Positions 40,578 to 50,283 are shown, counted from the first letter of the stretch. The stretch: DNA of 64,000 nucleotides from Brevundimonas sp. NIBR10 (GCF_027912515.1 NZ_CP115464.1:2728001-2792000), one strand, 5' to 3'. Numbers and translations are program-made. Notes: a model not told the origin generated them from the letters alone.

Positions 40578-41500
40578 CGTTCCACGTCGATGGTCGTTGG
40601 AGGGTCTGGGTCCAGACCGGTGACAATGCATTTGTCGAAATTCTTGGAGAGCCTGCCGAGTCTTATTACTTCGCCGTGGAAGCGGAAAAGGAGGGGGACT
40701 TTACGACAATCCACCTCAACTTCATCGCCCAGCATGCCCTCATCAAAGGTCTTACGCGGTCATTCGGCGCGTTCCAAGACGATCTGTTCAACCTGGCTGC
40801 TTCTCTTGCGAAGCTCGACCTCATTCACGCCTCTGGCTCGGCGGCTCGATCACGCATGGCCTGCACGGAGGTTGAGTACATACTGACTGTATGCCGAAGC
40901 ATGTTCGATCTGCTTCAGGAGATGCTGTCCTGTCTTTGGGAGAACGTCCGGCTGACCGATCCGAGGGCATCGAAGCGCGCCCTGAAGCGCAGCTTTGCCG
41001 AGATGGCGGTGAAGGGCGCTGTGCCGCGTGCGGCCACAGACATCGCTCGCATCTACGGCCTGCCGCAAGGGATCGCCGAGTGCTACGCGCGTCATGCGCC
41101 GCTCTTCCTGCGGCTACGTAAGTTCCGCGACGATCTTGTGCACAAGGGCTATGCGGTCAAGGCGCTGTACACCGGCGACGACGGTTTCCTCATCGCGCGA
41201 AACCTCGGCCCATTCGAGGACATTCGCATCTGGCGTGACGATGAGATGGAGCCAAACGAGTTAGGGCCACTCAAGCCCGTACTCGGCCTATTGATTCATA
41301 ACCTGCTGTGGGCTTGCAACGACTTCATCGAGGAGTGGGCGAAGGTCATCCAGTACCCTTCCGCGCTTGTCCCCGAGATGCTTTACTACAGCCGGGGCGA
41401 CAGTAATGCGCAGCTTTTGGCCGCGCTGAGAGATGCGCAAGATCGCCTGAGCGAAGGGCGCGGCCTGCCGGGTGGCACTGAGTTCCCTGTCCAGAGCTGA
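40490..41500 (+). CDS. HEPN-motif protein
   Basis: The 336-residue protein is mostly helical and contains RDDLVH (R213 to H218), the RxxxxH signature of HEPN ribonucleases, in the context RKFRDDLVHKGY. HEPN domains cut RNA in many toxin, abortive-infection and CRISPR effector systems. I use ATG 40490; a GTG at 40442 is in frame. The 5' end overlaps the broken gene before it, so this start may itself be a product of the rearrangement. No antitoxin (for example a MNT nucleotidyltransferase) is adjacent. Confidence 0.65.
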   Translation: MAPGQISKIEDIPYLDKEQLKRSLFVPSLTFHVDGRWRVWVQTGDNAFVEILGEPAESYYFAVEAEKEGDFTTIHLNFIAQHALIKGLTRSFGAFQDDLFNLAASLAKLDLIHASGSAARSRMACTEVEYILTVCRSMFDLLQEMLSCLWENVRLTDPRASKRALKRSFAEMAVKGAVPRAATDIARIYGLPQGIAECYARHAPLFLRLRKFRDDLVHKGYAVKALYTGDDGFLIARNLGPFEDIRIWRDDEMEPNELGPLKPVLGLLIHNLLWACNDFIEEWAKVIQYPSALVPEMLYYSRGDSNAQLLAALRDAQDRLSEGRGLPGGTEFPVQS

Positions 41501-41539
41501 GGGTTCGCGACCGCTATCGTTCGATGGTGCTGCGGGGCG

Positions 41540-42124
41540 CTAGTGCAGCTCCGATATTTCCTCTGCATTGAACGCGAGAAATTCGAGCAACTCTTTGAGG
41601 GCTTCGATGAGCGCTTTCATTCCTGGTATCTCCTGCATCGCTTCGAGAAGACTGCTGACGATCGAGGCCGCCAGGTCGAAATAGCGCTGCCAGGCCCGAA
41701 ACCGTTCGCCGAGTTCCTGCAGTTGTTGGCGAACCGAGTTTCGGCGACCGGCCATGCGGGTCTTGTAGACGACAGGTTGTCCGGTCAGGCCAACGGCCGC
41801 CAGTTGGGGTTGGCGCAGCGGATAGTTCTCGGTCAGGTCACGGATGAGCACCTTGACCCGCGGTCGCGCATCCTCGAGGGCGAGCTGACCGCCCATAAAG
41901 GAAAGCCCCCCAAGTCCCGGGAAGGCAAAGTCATAATCGACATCTTCGAGGTTCTGGAGCTCGCCGCCGACCTCGCGGAGGGCCACGTCCAGATCGACCA
42001 GAAAGCCGATCAGACCGCCGCCCTCGTCCTCCGGACGCTCCGGGCCACGACCGCCACCACCGCCGTCGTTCCCGCCGTCGCCGAACGCACCGAAGTCGAG
42101 GTCCACTTCATCCGGTTCCATCAT
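41540..42124 (-). CDS. Uncharacterised acidic/helical protein beside abiH
   Basis: The 194-residue protein starts at ATG 42124 after a well-spaced GGAGAG. It has an acidic, Gly-rich N-terminal region (residues 1-45), a central folded part and two C-terminal amphipathic helices rich in Leu and Glu (SLLEAMQEIPGMKALIEALK...). An antisense frame is also open, but the start signal and helix pattern favour this strand. It is divergent from the AbiH-like gene with a 52-bp gap. No family recognised. Confidence 0.6.
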   Translation of the reverse strand: MMEPDEVDLDFGAFGDGGNDGGGGGRGPERPEDEGGGLIGFLVDLDVALREVGGELQNLEDVDYDFAFPGLGGLSFMGGQLALEDARPRVKVLIRDLTENYPLRQPQLAAVGLTGQPVVYKTRMAGRRNSVRQQLQELGERFRAWQRYFDLAASIVSSLLEAMQEIPGMKALIEALKELLEFLAFNAEEISELH

Positions 42125-42176
42125 GATTGAACTCTCCCCGCGAATCCGCCTTTGAAAGAATAGGGGGATAGACGTC

Positions 42177-42945
42177 ATGCAGCCAGAAGCGCCGACTATC
42201 GGCAGTCGCACCACCCCTGTCGATCAACGTCGACGTCTTTACATAATCGGCAACGGCTTCGATCTGCATCATCAGATACCGTCGAGCTACGCCCACTTCG
42301 GGGCGTATGTGCGGGCGACCGACGCTCGCCTCGCCGACACTGCCGAGGATTTCATTCCAGCGCCGGTCGGCGAGACCCTCTGGTCGCGGCTGGAGGAAAA
42401 CCTCGCCTGGCTCGATACCGACCACGTCACCGATCAGGCCTCGATCTTCCTGAACAGCCCCGGCGCCGACGACTGGAGCGACGCCGACAACCATGCCTAC
42501 CAGTATGAGGTCGAGCAGATCGCTGCGGCCCTGTCCTCACGGCTGAAAGCGAGTTTTCATGCTTGGCTGAGGACGCTTCCGATTCCCTTGGGCGAGAGCT
42601 GGAGCGGACCGCGTCTCGCGATTCCAACGACGGCACGCTACCTCTCCTTCAACTATACTCCGACGCTGACGCGTTTCTACGGAGTGCCCGAAGATCGCAT
42701 CTTGCATATCCATGGACGCACGACGGATCCGGAAGATGCCGTCATCCTGGGTCACGCGAGAGAGTATGAACCCCGCAAGCGGTCGGAAGCCGACGCCGAC
42801 ATGGATTTCCGGGTGCTGGAAGGTGAGGACATCCTCGACCGCTACTTCGCGGCGACCTTCAAACCGGCCGAGGCAATCCTGTCCCGGCACTCGGAATTTT
42901 TCGACGCATTGTCTGACATAGAGGAGGTCAGGGTGCTCGGTCACC
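42177..42945 (+). pseudogene. AbiH-like abortive-infection protein, 3'-truncated
   Basis: Residues 1-256 match the AbiH pattern: YIIGNGFDLHH near the N-terminus, FNYTPTL, ILHIHG, VILGHA and the start of the last conserved block, EEVRVLGH. In intact AbiH proteins that block continues with a serine/aspartate stretch; here the frame continues to 43061 but with unrelated sequence that is antisense to a TraG fragment. The break is at about nt 42945. AbiH mediates phage abortive infection in Lactococcus. Whether this truncated form works is doubtful. Confidence 0.7.
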
Positions 42946-44075
42946 CGATCGAGCCACGCCTGCACGTCCTTCTCGGAGGCGCCGGGCGGTGGAGGCGTCA
43001 GGCCCTCGGCAGCGAAGCGGCGAACGATGCTGTCGAAATCCATGTCTGTCTCCCCATCTGAGGACATCGTTGTTGGTGGGACGGTCGCTGTCGAACGCGC
43101 AGGCGTGGGCGCGACCGGCACATCCGGCGGTGGGCGCTGCCTGGCGGTGAAGCGGGGGTCCGAGAAGTAGACGAGCTTGCGTCCGCGCGTCGGAGCAAGG
43201 CCCGCCTTCAACACGATCAGGGCGTGTTGCGGGAACTGCATCAGCTCCTGCGGCAGCATGAGGGCGCGCTTCTGATCGGAATCGGTGAGACTTCGCCGGC
43301 CCTGCCCCAGTCCCATCGGCCGGCTGCGGCTGCGTCCCCGGTAGGTGTAGTAGCCGAGCCGTTCGCTCAGCTCCTGCGCCACCTTGAGCTCCTTGGGCGC
43401 GAAGACGATCTCCAGCCCGCAGTTGGTGAGAATATCCTCGGTCACGTCGGGACCATAAAGCGCCCGGAGTTGGGAGGGGCTCTGGATGACCGGCAGCAGA
43501 CGCAGGCCGTATCCGGCAACCCAGGCGAAGGCGTGCGCCAGCACAGGCGCGCGACCGAGCCGCGCGAACTCATCCAGCAGCACCAGGGTCTGGGGATCGC
43601 TCGCGTCAGGCAGGGCGCGGCTATTGAGATCGACGAGCTGCTGGAACAGAAGGGCGTACAGCGGAGCGACCCGATCCATGTTCTCGGGCGAGGCCGCCAG
43701 ATAGAGCGACAGCCGGCCGCCGCGGATCCCGCGCAGATCGAAGTCGCTCTGGCTGGTCGCAGCATCCACCAGCGGATTGAGCCAGAGCCCCATGCGGGTG
43801 GTGATCGACTGCCGGATCGATGCGAAAGTGTTTTCGCCCGAACTGCAGAAGTCGTTCAGGGCCGTCACCGCTCCGGCGGGCAGGGGATCGCCGTCCTTGC
43901 GGCGCTGCTCCAGCAGTTTGGGCAGCCGGTCGCGCGGGTCGCCGTCGGTCAGCTGGCGGTAGATCTCGCCCAGGGTGAAGGGCAGGTCCGGGGTCGCGGC
44001 GACATAGGCGCCCACACCGATGAAGCCGGTACGGGCCGCTTCAGCCCAGAACGGGTCGGCATGACTAACGGGGTC
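42945..44075 (-). pseudogene. VirD4/TraG coupling-protein fragment
   Basis: The translation has the C-terminal ATPase half of a type IV secretion coupling protein: DPFWAEAARTGFIG, RLSLYLAASPENMDRVAPLYALLFQQLVDL, Walker B TLVLLDEFARLGR, HAFAWVAGYGLRLLPVIQSPSQL and LSERLGYYTYRGRSRS. The N-terminal membrane anchor and Walker A are missing, and the 3' end fuses into abiH. The frame remains open on both sides but without homology. It is a relic of a conjugative element. Confidence 0.82.
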
Positions 44076-44107
44076 CCTTTTCCACGCCGATCCACAGTCC
44101 TCACAGT

Positions 44108-44275
44108 GTCCGAGATGTGCTCGCGACCCATGTTCTGAAGACGACCGGCTCATATGAGCAGGCCAGCTATGCGATCCAGGACACGCCGGCCACCGTTCAG
44201 GCGCACTACGGCCGGTTTCTTCCTCAGGACAAGGCAGCGCTGGCGGCAGCCGTGTTGAACAAAGTCTGGGCATAG
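44108..44275 (+). pseudogene. Tyrosine-recombinase C-terminal remnant
   Basis: A 55-residue stretch starting VRDVLATHVLKTTGSYEQA and including AHYGRFLPQDKAAL is the last part of a tyrosine integrase: the R of the HxxR motif and the nucleophile tyrosine in AHYGRF are recognisable. There is no upstream coding sequence. It abuts the TraG fragment and marks the end of an older insertion. Confidence 0.75.
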
Positions 44276-44493
44276 GTAGACGAAATGTGGAGGTGAGGCC
44301 GTGCCGCCGCCTCACCTCCGACCTGACCGCATTTTGCGCCAAGGACGAAACGGTCATCGACGTGTCCTTCCGGTTGTTTAATGATGAGAGGATGACTGAG
44401 TCCCGGCTTCACCCCGAATATGGACCATGCAGCTGGCGGCAGGCGCCCAGATGCATAAGCGTCGTTTCCACGCCATCTCGGGCGGCGAGCTGA

Positions 44494-46203
44494 ATGCCCG
44501 CGCCGCCGGCAGCTACGATATCGGTCCGCGCCACGCTCGACATGCTGGACGGACCCAAACGCGAACTTGCGGACGGCGTCGCCAATGATCGTTACGCCTT
44601 CTGGCTCGGGTCAGGGATCTCGCGAGAGCGGATGCCTGACCTCCGAGACCTGGCGAAGCGTATCCTGATCGAACTGCAAGCGCGGGTCGTGTCGGCGGAC
44701 AACGCCTGCCGCTTCCGCAAGGCGCTTACTGCTGTCGTTGCGCTCACCACTCCGAGCGATGATGAGCAGTCGGGGATCGATTTCTCCCTCTCCCCCGACC
44801 AGTGGCCGGCGTTTGATATTTTGGCCGCCCGCTTGATCAACAACTACGCCCGCATGCTGAATGTGACCGTGGACGGGGAAGAGGCCGACTATCTGCTCTG
44901 GGACATTCTCAATGCGGCCAGTATCTACGCCGACGCGACGATAGAGCCGGATGCTGAACACCTCTGCCTTGCGGCGCTGGCGATTGAGGGCGCCGCCTCT
45001 GAAATGCCGTCGGCGAACTGGGACCCCTTGGTAGAGCGGGCGATAAGCTCGCTCGCTGGCGCACAGCCGATATTGCGCGTCGCAGTCGCACCGTCGGATG
45101 TCCGAAGCGCTCGGCGCCGCGCCAATCTCTACAAGTTTCACGGCTGCGCCCTGGCTGCGCTCAACAACCCCGGTGAATTCCGCAAGCATCTCATAGCGCG
45201 CCAGAGCCAGATCAATGGCTGGGTGGCGAACAACCCTGTCGTGGCGCCGTTCCTCACTCATCTTATCGTCACCAGACCCACCCTCATGCTGGGTCTGTCG
45301 GCTCAGGACTCAAACATTCAGGGGCTCTTCGCTGCGGCCGAAGCTCAGCTGGCGTGGCGTTGGCCGTCCCATCCGCCGGCGTACGCCTTCTCCGAGAATG
45401 CACTCGGAGGCGATCAGGAAAGCCTGCTTCAGAACGTCTACCACCTTGATTACACCCCCGAACATCGACCGCTGATGGAAGCCGAGGCTCTGGTCCAAGC
45501 CTACGCCAAGCCGCTACTTCTCGCGCTGTACCTTTTTGTCATCACGGCGAAGCTGAAGATGCTGGTGACCCACAAGCTGCCGGATCTAGCGGATGCAGAT
45601 CGGGAAAAGCTGCACAGAGGGCTCGAACACGCGCGCAATCATATCTCCGAAGGGCTTGAGCCGACTGCCATTGCGGTGAGCGAGCTTCTCACCCTTTCGG
45701 GCCGCGCGATGACCATGTTGCGTGATGGAACCCTGCCGGACGCATCGGGTGGCGTTTATGTGCCGATCTCGCCGGATGCCATCGACCGCATGCCCGCCGA
45801 TCCGACACTGGCAGGCAGCGGCGTCTGTGAGTTCGCCATCGCTTCAGGCCTGATCGGCTTGGGTCTGGAGCGTGGTCTGTGGACCGCGGAGAAGCCGGAC
45901 GCGGCGGATGCGACTTCAGGCGCGCTTCTACTGTCCGGACGAAGCGGACCCGCCCGCGTCTATTTCGCCGCCAGTCAGCGCGCGGCGATCCGCCTCGGCA
46001 CAAATGGACTGATTGCGGACAATGACGACGCGGTGATCATCCACAGTCACGAGAATCCGCCGGCAATGCCGCGGTCTCCGCGCCGGCCTCCTGGCCGAAC
46101 GGGCCTCGCGACCGTGCGAGAGGTCAGCCTCGAGGAGTTGCTGGCTTCAGGTTCCGAGGTTGAGGATCTTCTCGAACGCTTCCGCAGCAAGGTGGCGCTG
46201 TGA
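44494..46203 (+). CDS. SIR2-like NADase effector protein
   Basis: The 569-residue protein begins with a SIR2-like domain: NAD-binding FWLGSGISR (37-45), NWDPL (175-179), the catalytic-type YKFHGC (213-218) and LMLGLSAQDSNIQ (264-276). In bacterial defence such domains usually deplete NAD to stop phage growth. The C-terminal half has no recognised domain and probably binds the partner proteins. The stop overlaps the next gene by four bases. A second possible start is ATG 44542. Together with the two genes downstream it resembles SIR2-type Lamassu/ABC-3C systems. Confidence 0.82.
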   Translation: MPAPPAATISVRATLDMLDGPKRELADGVANDRYAFWLGSGISRERMPDLRDLAKRILIELQARVVSADNACRFRKALTAVVALTTPSDDEQSGIDFSLSPDQWPAFDILAARLINNYARMLNVTVDGEEADYLLWDILNAASIYADATIEPDAEHLCLAALAIEGAASEMPSANWDPLVERAISSLAGAQPILRVAVAPSDVRSARRRANLYKFHGCALAALNNPGEFRKHLIARQSQINGWVANNPVVAPFLTHLIVTRPTLMLGLSAQDSNIQGLFAAAEAQLAWRWPSHPPAYAFSENALGGDQESLLQNVYHLDYTPEHRPLMEAEALVQAYAKPLLLALYLFVITAKLKMLVTHKLPDLADADREKLHRGLEHARNHISEGLEPTAIAVSELLTLSGRAMTMLRDGTLPDASGGVYVPISPDAIDRMPADPTLAGSGVCEFAIASGLIGLGLERGLWTAEKPDAADATSGALLLSGRSGPARVYFAASQRAAIRLGTNGLIADNDDAVIIHSHENPPAMPRSPRRPPGRTGLATVREVSLEELLASGSEVEDLLERFRSKVAL

Positions 46204-46769
46204 CAGCTGTTGTTCCTGCAGAGCGCGTGGCCGACCTTCTCGTCAGCGCCGGATACCGACGGATCGGCACGCCTCTTCAGATTGCCGGCCTCACCTTCGA
46301 TGTGGCAGGTGCCTTCACCGGTGTCGATCATTCGGCGGACCTCGTCATCATCGGTGATATGGCTGATGGTGAGCGCAAGGTTCTGTTGCAGGTAGACGGA
46401 ATCGCCAGAGCGCTCGATGTGATGCGGTCCCATCGCCCTCTAACCACGATCGTCGTCGGCCCCCGGCCTGTGGGTAAAGCGCTGGAAGCGCTGGCTCAGG
46501 TCGGCCGTGTTCTGGCGGTGGAGGAAGCCGCCAATCCCGCCGACCTCAGGGACCAGCTGGCGATCCTGTTACCGCTTGAGCTGCCTGCCTCGCTCTCGCT
46601 CGATCGTGACCTAGGAACAGGCGAGTCGTTGGCGCTACCTGACGACCCGCTCGCGCGTGAGCTGTTCGAGGCGTCGAAGTTCGGCGAAGACTCGGTGCGC
46701 GCCCGTTTTCACGCCGCCATATCCCAAATCTTCGATCCCGGCGATCCGGATGACGGGGAGACCGTCTGA
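46200..46769 (+). CDS. Small middle component of the SIR2/Rad50-like operon
   Basis: The 189-residue protein has an alpha/beta pattern (VADLLVSAGYRRIG, ADLVIIGDMADGERKVLLQVDGIARALDV, LTTIVVGPRPVGKALEAL) but no catalytic motif that I recognise. It overlaps both neighbours by a few bases or less (start ATG/GTG region inside the SIR2 stop; its stop shares a base with the ATG of the ATPase gene). Position, size and coupling match the middle component of ABC three-component systems or LmuC of Lamassu. The name is inferred from operon structure. Confidence 0.65.
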   Translation: MTAVVPAERVADLLVSAGYRRIGTPLQIAGLTFDVAGAFTGVDHSADLVIIGDMADGERKVLLQVDGIARALDVMRSHRPLTTIVVGPRPVGKALEALAQVGRVLAVEEAANPADLRDQLAILLPLELPASLSLDRDLGTGESLALPDDPLARELFEASKFGEDSVRARFHAAISQIFDPGDPDDGETV

Positions 46770-49195
46770 TGTATCGGTTGAAGTCGCTCTACGTGAAGGA
46801 TTTTCGCAGTATCGACGGGGTTGTCGACGTCTCGCTCGATGCGCCAATCGTTCTCATCCACGGCCCAAACGGTGCCGGAAAGACTAGCCTCCTATCGGCT
46901 ATCGAACTGGCTCTGACGGGTGGCGTTCCTGCGCTGTCGCGCGCCGAGCCGGATTATCTAGCCTATCTTCCCCACAAGGATCGACCGTTCGGAGAAATCC
47001 GTCTGGAGATCTCAGAGGCCGATGGCGCTCTTCGTTCCGGGGAGTTCAGGGTTACGACTGACGGCATCTCAGGAGCGCCGCTTCTTCAGGAACCTGAAGC
47101 CAGTTTTTTCAGCGAGCGCAGCTACCTCGCTCAGTCGACTCTAGGTCGCCTTCTTGAGATCTATCAGCACACTGACAAGAAATCGGACTCGCCGCTGACG
47201 CGCTTCGTGAAGGAGCTGCTGGGGTTGGATCGGATGGAAGCGATGATCGGCGGCCTGTATTCTGCAGGAAACATCGCCAGGCTCAAGATCCCGGTGCCCG
47301 CCTATGGCCTCGGCCGAGACGACATTCCCGTAATCGAGAAAAGCGTCGCCGATCTCCGGCGACAAGACGATGAGATCGCTGCGCGTCTGGCCGAAACAGA
47401 GCCGAAGCTGCGGGACACGCTCTCGACCGTCGATCCGTCGCTGCTCGTCGTCGTCGCCGATCTTCCAGAACTTGCACGCCGCCTGAAGACCGACCCAGAA
47501 GAGCTCGAGCTTGTGGACCTGGTTCGGGCGCGGCGCGAGCTTGACGTATCGCAAGCGAGCATGGCGGCAACGAGTACGTCACCCGGAGCCGCTGAACGGG
47601 CCAAGGCCGAGGCCGACCAACAAATCGCCCGCAGTAATCTCGAAGCTTGGAGGCAATCGCAGGCTCCTGCGATCAACGCCCTCCTGACGCGCGCCGCCGG
47701 CTTATTCGTCGACCTCTCTGTTTCGGAGGAAGCGTCCTTTGTGGATCGAGCCAGATCTCTGGAAACCCGGATCACGGGTGACCTCACTCGGGTAGGTCAG
47801 CTTATCTCAAGCCACGAACTGGCGCTCGCGCGGCGCAACGAGACATCTCAACAGCTCGACGAAGTTCGCGCGCGTGTCGCACGGTTGGACACGGAGATTG
47901 AAGCCGCCGCCGAGAGCGATGACGGCTTGGCGGAGGGGCTGTCGGAACTCGCTGAGCATATCCACGGGGAACAGTGCCCAGTATGCGACCGGGATTTTTC
48001 GCAGGTTTCCACGACTCCGCTGCACGCCTATCTGACTGCGAAGATCGCCTCGTTGGTCGAGCAGTCTGGCCGGCTGCAGTCGCTCGTACAGGGACGAGCG
48101 CAAAACAACGCCGAGGTGAACCGGCTCGAACGCGAACTGGTGGCCGCATCAGCCCAGGTCGTCGCGGACACGGATCTCAACCTTCTCAAACGCCGTGCCG
48201 CGGATCTCTCCGAGGTAGGCACCCAACTCGTGCAGATGCTGCCAGCGATGCAGTCGGGGGATGGTCTTCGCGCCGAAGCGGAGCGCGTCGCTCGATCGGT
48301 CATAGCGGTTCAAAGCGCGGATCAATCGTCCGTCGTGTTGAGGTTGAGCCTAGAAGAGCTCGCGGCACGCGTCGATGTAACCGTCCTCGACGGCATGCCG
48401 ACAAGCGCCCTTCTCGACGCAGTCCGGATCAAGCTCGTCGAGAAGGAGGTTGCGCTGACTGGCCGTCAAGGCGCGCGCCGTTCCGCAATAGAGGCTGTAT
48501 CCATCCTGAGCCAAGACGTTATCGAGCGCAAACGACTGGGCGAGCTGCGTCAGCAGGCCGAGGCCAGATTGACGATCCTCCGCCATCAAAAGAGCTCGGC
48601 GGATGCCATCATCGAGCTTGGAAAGGATCTCGTGAGGCAAACCCGCGAAGCGCGTGGTCACGTTGTACGGCGAGTGTTTAACGATGAACTCAACGCGGTG
48701 TGGCGTGACCTGTTCGTGCGCCTGGCCCCTGAGGAGCCTTTTATTCCTGCCTTCGCCATTCCCGACGTCGGCGCTGCGGATATTGAGGCTATTCTCGAGA
48801 CACACCACAGACGCGGTGGCAAGGGTGGTAACCCCCGAGCAATGTTGAGCGCGGGAAATCTGAACACCGCTGCTCTGACACTCTTCCTCGCTCTCCACCT
48901 TTCCATGGACGCGAAGTTACCCATGCTGGTGATCGACGATCCGGTACAAAGCATGGATGAGGTCCATATCGCGCAATTCGCGGCGCTTCTCCGGACGCTG
49001 TCAAAGCAGATGAAGCGGCAGGTAATCATCGCTGTGCATGAGCGGTCCCTCTTCGACTATCTAGCTTTGGAACTGAGCCCAGCCTTCGAAGGCGACCGGC
49101 TAAACATCATAGAGCTCGGCCGCAACGCCGTAGGTCAGACCACCAGTCGCTGGGATCCGAAACTGTTCGTCGCCGACCGTGCGATAGCCGCGTAA
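46769..49195 (+). CDS. Rad50/SMC-like ABC ATPase (LmuB-like)
   Basis: The 808-residue protein starts with a Rad50-like N-terminal ATPase half: LKSLYVKDFRSIDG then Walker A GPNGAGKTS (32-40). Coiled-coil arms flank a zinc-hook motif CPVC (403-406). The C-terminal half has the ABC signature LSAGNLNTAALTL and Walker B MLVIDDPVQSMDE. In Lamassu and ABC-3C systems such proteins sense phage DNA structures and release or activate the effector, here the SIR2 protein. It is co-translated with the previous gene (TGATG). Confidence 0.85.
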   Translation: MYRLKSLYVKDFRSIDGVVDVSLDAPIVLIHGPNGAGKTSLLSAIELALTGGVPALSRAEPDYLAYLPHKDRPFGEIRLEISEADGALRSGEFRVTTDGISGAPLLQEPEASFFSERSYLAQSTLGRLLEIYQHTDKKSDSPLTRFVKELLGLDRMEAMIGGLYSAGNIARLKIPVPAYGLGRDDIPVIEKSVADLRRQDDEIAARLAETEPKLRDTLSTVDPSLLVVVADLPELARRLKTDPEELELVDLVRARRELDVSQASMAATSTSPGAAERAKAEADQQIARSNLEAWRQSQAPAINALLTRAAGLFVDLSVSEEASFVDRARSLETRITGDLTRVGQLISSHELALARRNETSQQLDEVRARVARLDTEIEAAAESDDGLAEGLSELAEHIHGEQCPVCDRDFSQVSTTPLHAYLTAKIASLVEQSGRLQSLVQGRAQNNAEVNRLERELVAASAQVVADTDLNLLKRRAADLSEVGTQLVQMLPAMQSGDGLRAEAERVARSVIAVQSADQSSVVLRLSLEELAARVDVTVLDGMPTSALLDAVRIKLVEKEVALTGRQGARRSAIEAVSILSQDVIERKRLGELRQQAEARLTILRHQKSSADAIIELGKDLVRQTREARGHVVRRVFNDELNAVWRDLFVRLAPEEPFIPAFAIPDVGAADIEAILETHHRRGGKGGNPRAMLSAGNLNTAALTLFLALHLSMDAKLPMLVIDDPVQSMDEVHIAQFAALLRTLSKQMKRQVIIAVHERSLFDYLALELSPAFEGDRLNIIELGRNAVGQTTSRWDPKLFVADRAIAA

Positions 49196-49365
49196 CGTCC
49201 ACGGGTTAACTGCTGAGAGCAGGCCCGTCGAGGTATCGTGCAATACTGGTTCCGACAGTTGAATGTCGAGCGGTGGCGGGACAACACCAAACTGGTTTCC
49301 GTGAGCTGGCTAAGGGCCAGCCAAGTGCCTGGAATAGGCGCTCAGGTTCGTTGAGAGGCTCAAAG

Positions 49366-50283
49366 ATGTCGTATCCCACCTTCGAAAGCGCCAACGAAAC
49401 GGTCGATCGGTTCCTGACGATCCTGAGCGCAAGCGGGGTGGATCTTAGGGCGTCTTCGGAAACGGAGGCGCTGGCGATGACCGACGTTCTGAATATGTGG
49501 CGTCGCCCAGATAGTCGCCCTGCCGACGCGCGCTCCGTCGTCAGCCAAGCGATGGGTTTTGTAGACCTCGCGGGCAAGGTAGCGGCGGTCGAGAACCATG
49601 TCGATTTTCCACAGCTCCTCTCGCACCTAAAGATGCTGGCGGGGACGACTGTCGTCCAAAACGCGCCGAGCGTTGTAACGGACGGCGACGCAAACAAGGT
49701 GATTGAGCTTTATATCGCCGCGCTGGCCATGACCGCTGGCTCGAACATTTCGCTCGATGACCCCAATCACTCGAAGGGCGATAATCCCGATGTGATGCTG
49801 GACTTCAGAGGCAAGCGCTGGGCGCTGGCGTTGAAGACGTTGCACAGTCGGAAGCCGCAGACCCTTTTCGACAACATTAAAAAGGCATCCGATCAGATCG
49901 AGGCGTCGGCGGCTGACCACGGTCTAGTCGTCCTCAACGTCAAGAATGAGCTCGACTACGGGGCGCTGTGGCCATCGGCTTCATCTTCGCAGCCGGAGGA
50001 GATGGTCAAGGCTGAGCTCCACCATCAGATCTGCGCCATCGCTCACCAGCTGGACGTGTTCGAACCTGAGGAGTGGCGTGACATCCTAGGTCCGGCCCGG
50101 AAGGCGGTACCACCGGTTCTCTTCTTTGGCCAAGCGGTGTCCTCAGCGATTCCGGCGGAAGGCCGCCAGCCTTATTTCATGAGCCTTAAGTGCATGATGA
50201 CTTACTTGACCCCCTCACCTGACACGACTGGGGGGTTGAGGCTCGCAAACCACCTCAACGACGCTGCCCAGCGGTTCACCTAG
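49366..50283 (+). CDS. Possible restriction-endonuclease-fold protein
   Basis: The 305-residue protein lies 170 bp after the ATPase gene and starts after GAGAGG. Its centre, KGDNPDVMLDFRGKRWALALKTL, has the layout of a PD-(D/E)xK core (PD, beta strand, then x-L-K), but the acidic residue expected two positions before the lysine is Ala. Either the fold is catalytically altered or the match is fortuitous. It could be an accessory to the SIR2 operon or an independent gene. I do not recognise a family. Confidence 0.6.
   Translation: MSYPTFESANETVDRFLTILSASGVDLRASSETEALAMTDVLNMWRRPDSRPADARSVVSQAMGFVDLAGKVAAVENHVDFPQLLSHLKMLAGTTVVQNAPSVVTDGDANKVIELYIAALAMTAGSNISLDDPNHSKGDNPDVMLDFRGKRWALALKTLHSRKPQTLFDNIKKASDQIEASAADHGLVVLNVKNELDYGALWPSASSSQPEEMVKAELHHQICAIAHQLDVFEPEEWRDILGPARKAVPPVLFFGQAVSSAIPAEGRQPYFMSLKCMMTYLTPSPDTTGGLRLANHLNDAAQRFT

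Noticed and set aside
41543..42130. Plus-strand frame opposite the 194-residue protein beside abiH
   Set aside because: No ribosome binding site and less protein-like composition than the minus-strand gene, which has GGAGAG at proper spacing. Not excluded with certainty.
44287..44493. 68-codon frame between the recombinase remnant and the SIR2 gene
   Set aside because: No ribosome binding site or recognisable pattern; probably noncoding remnant DNA, although a small gene cannot be ruled out.
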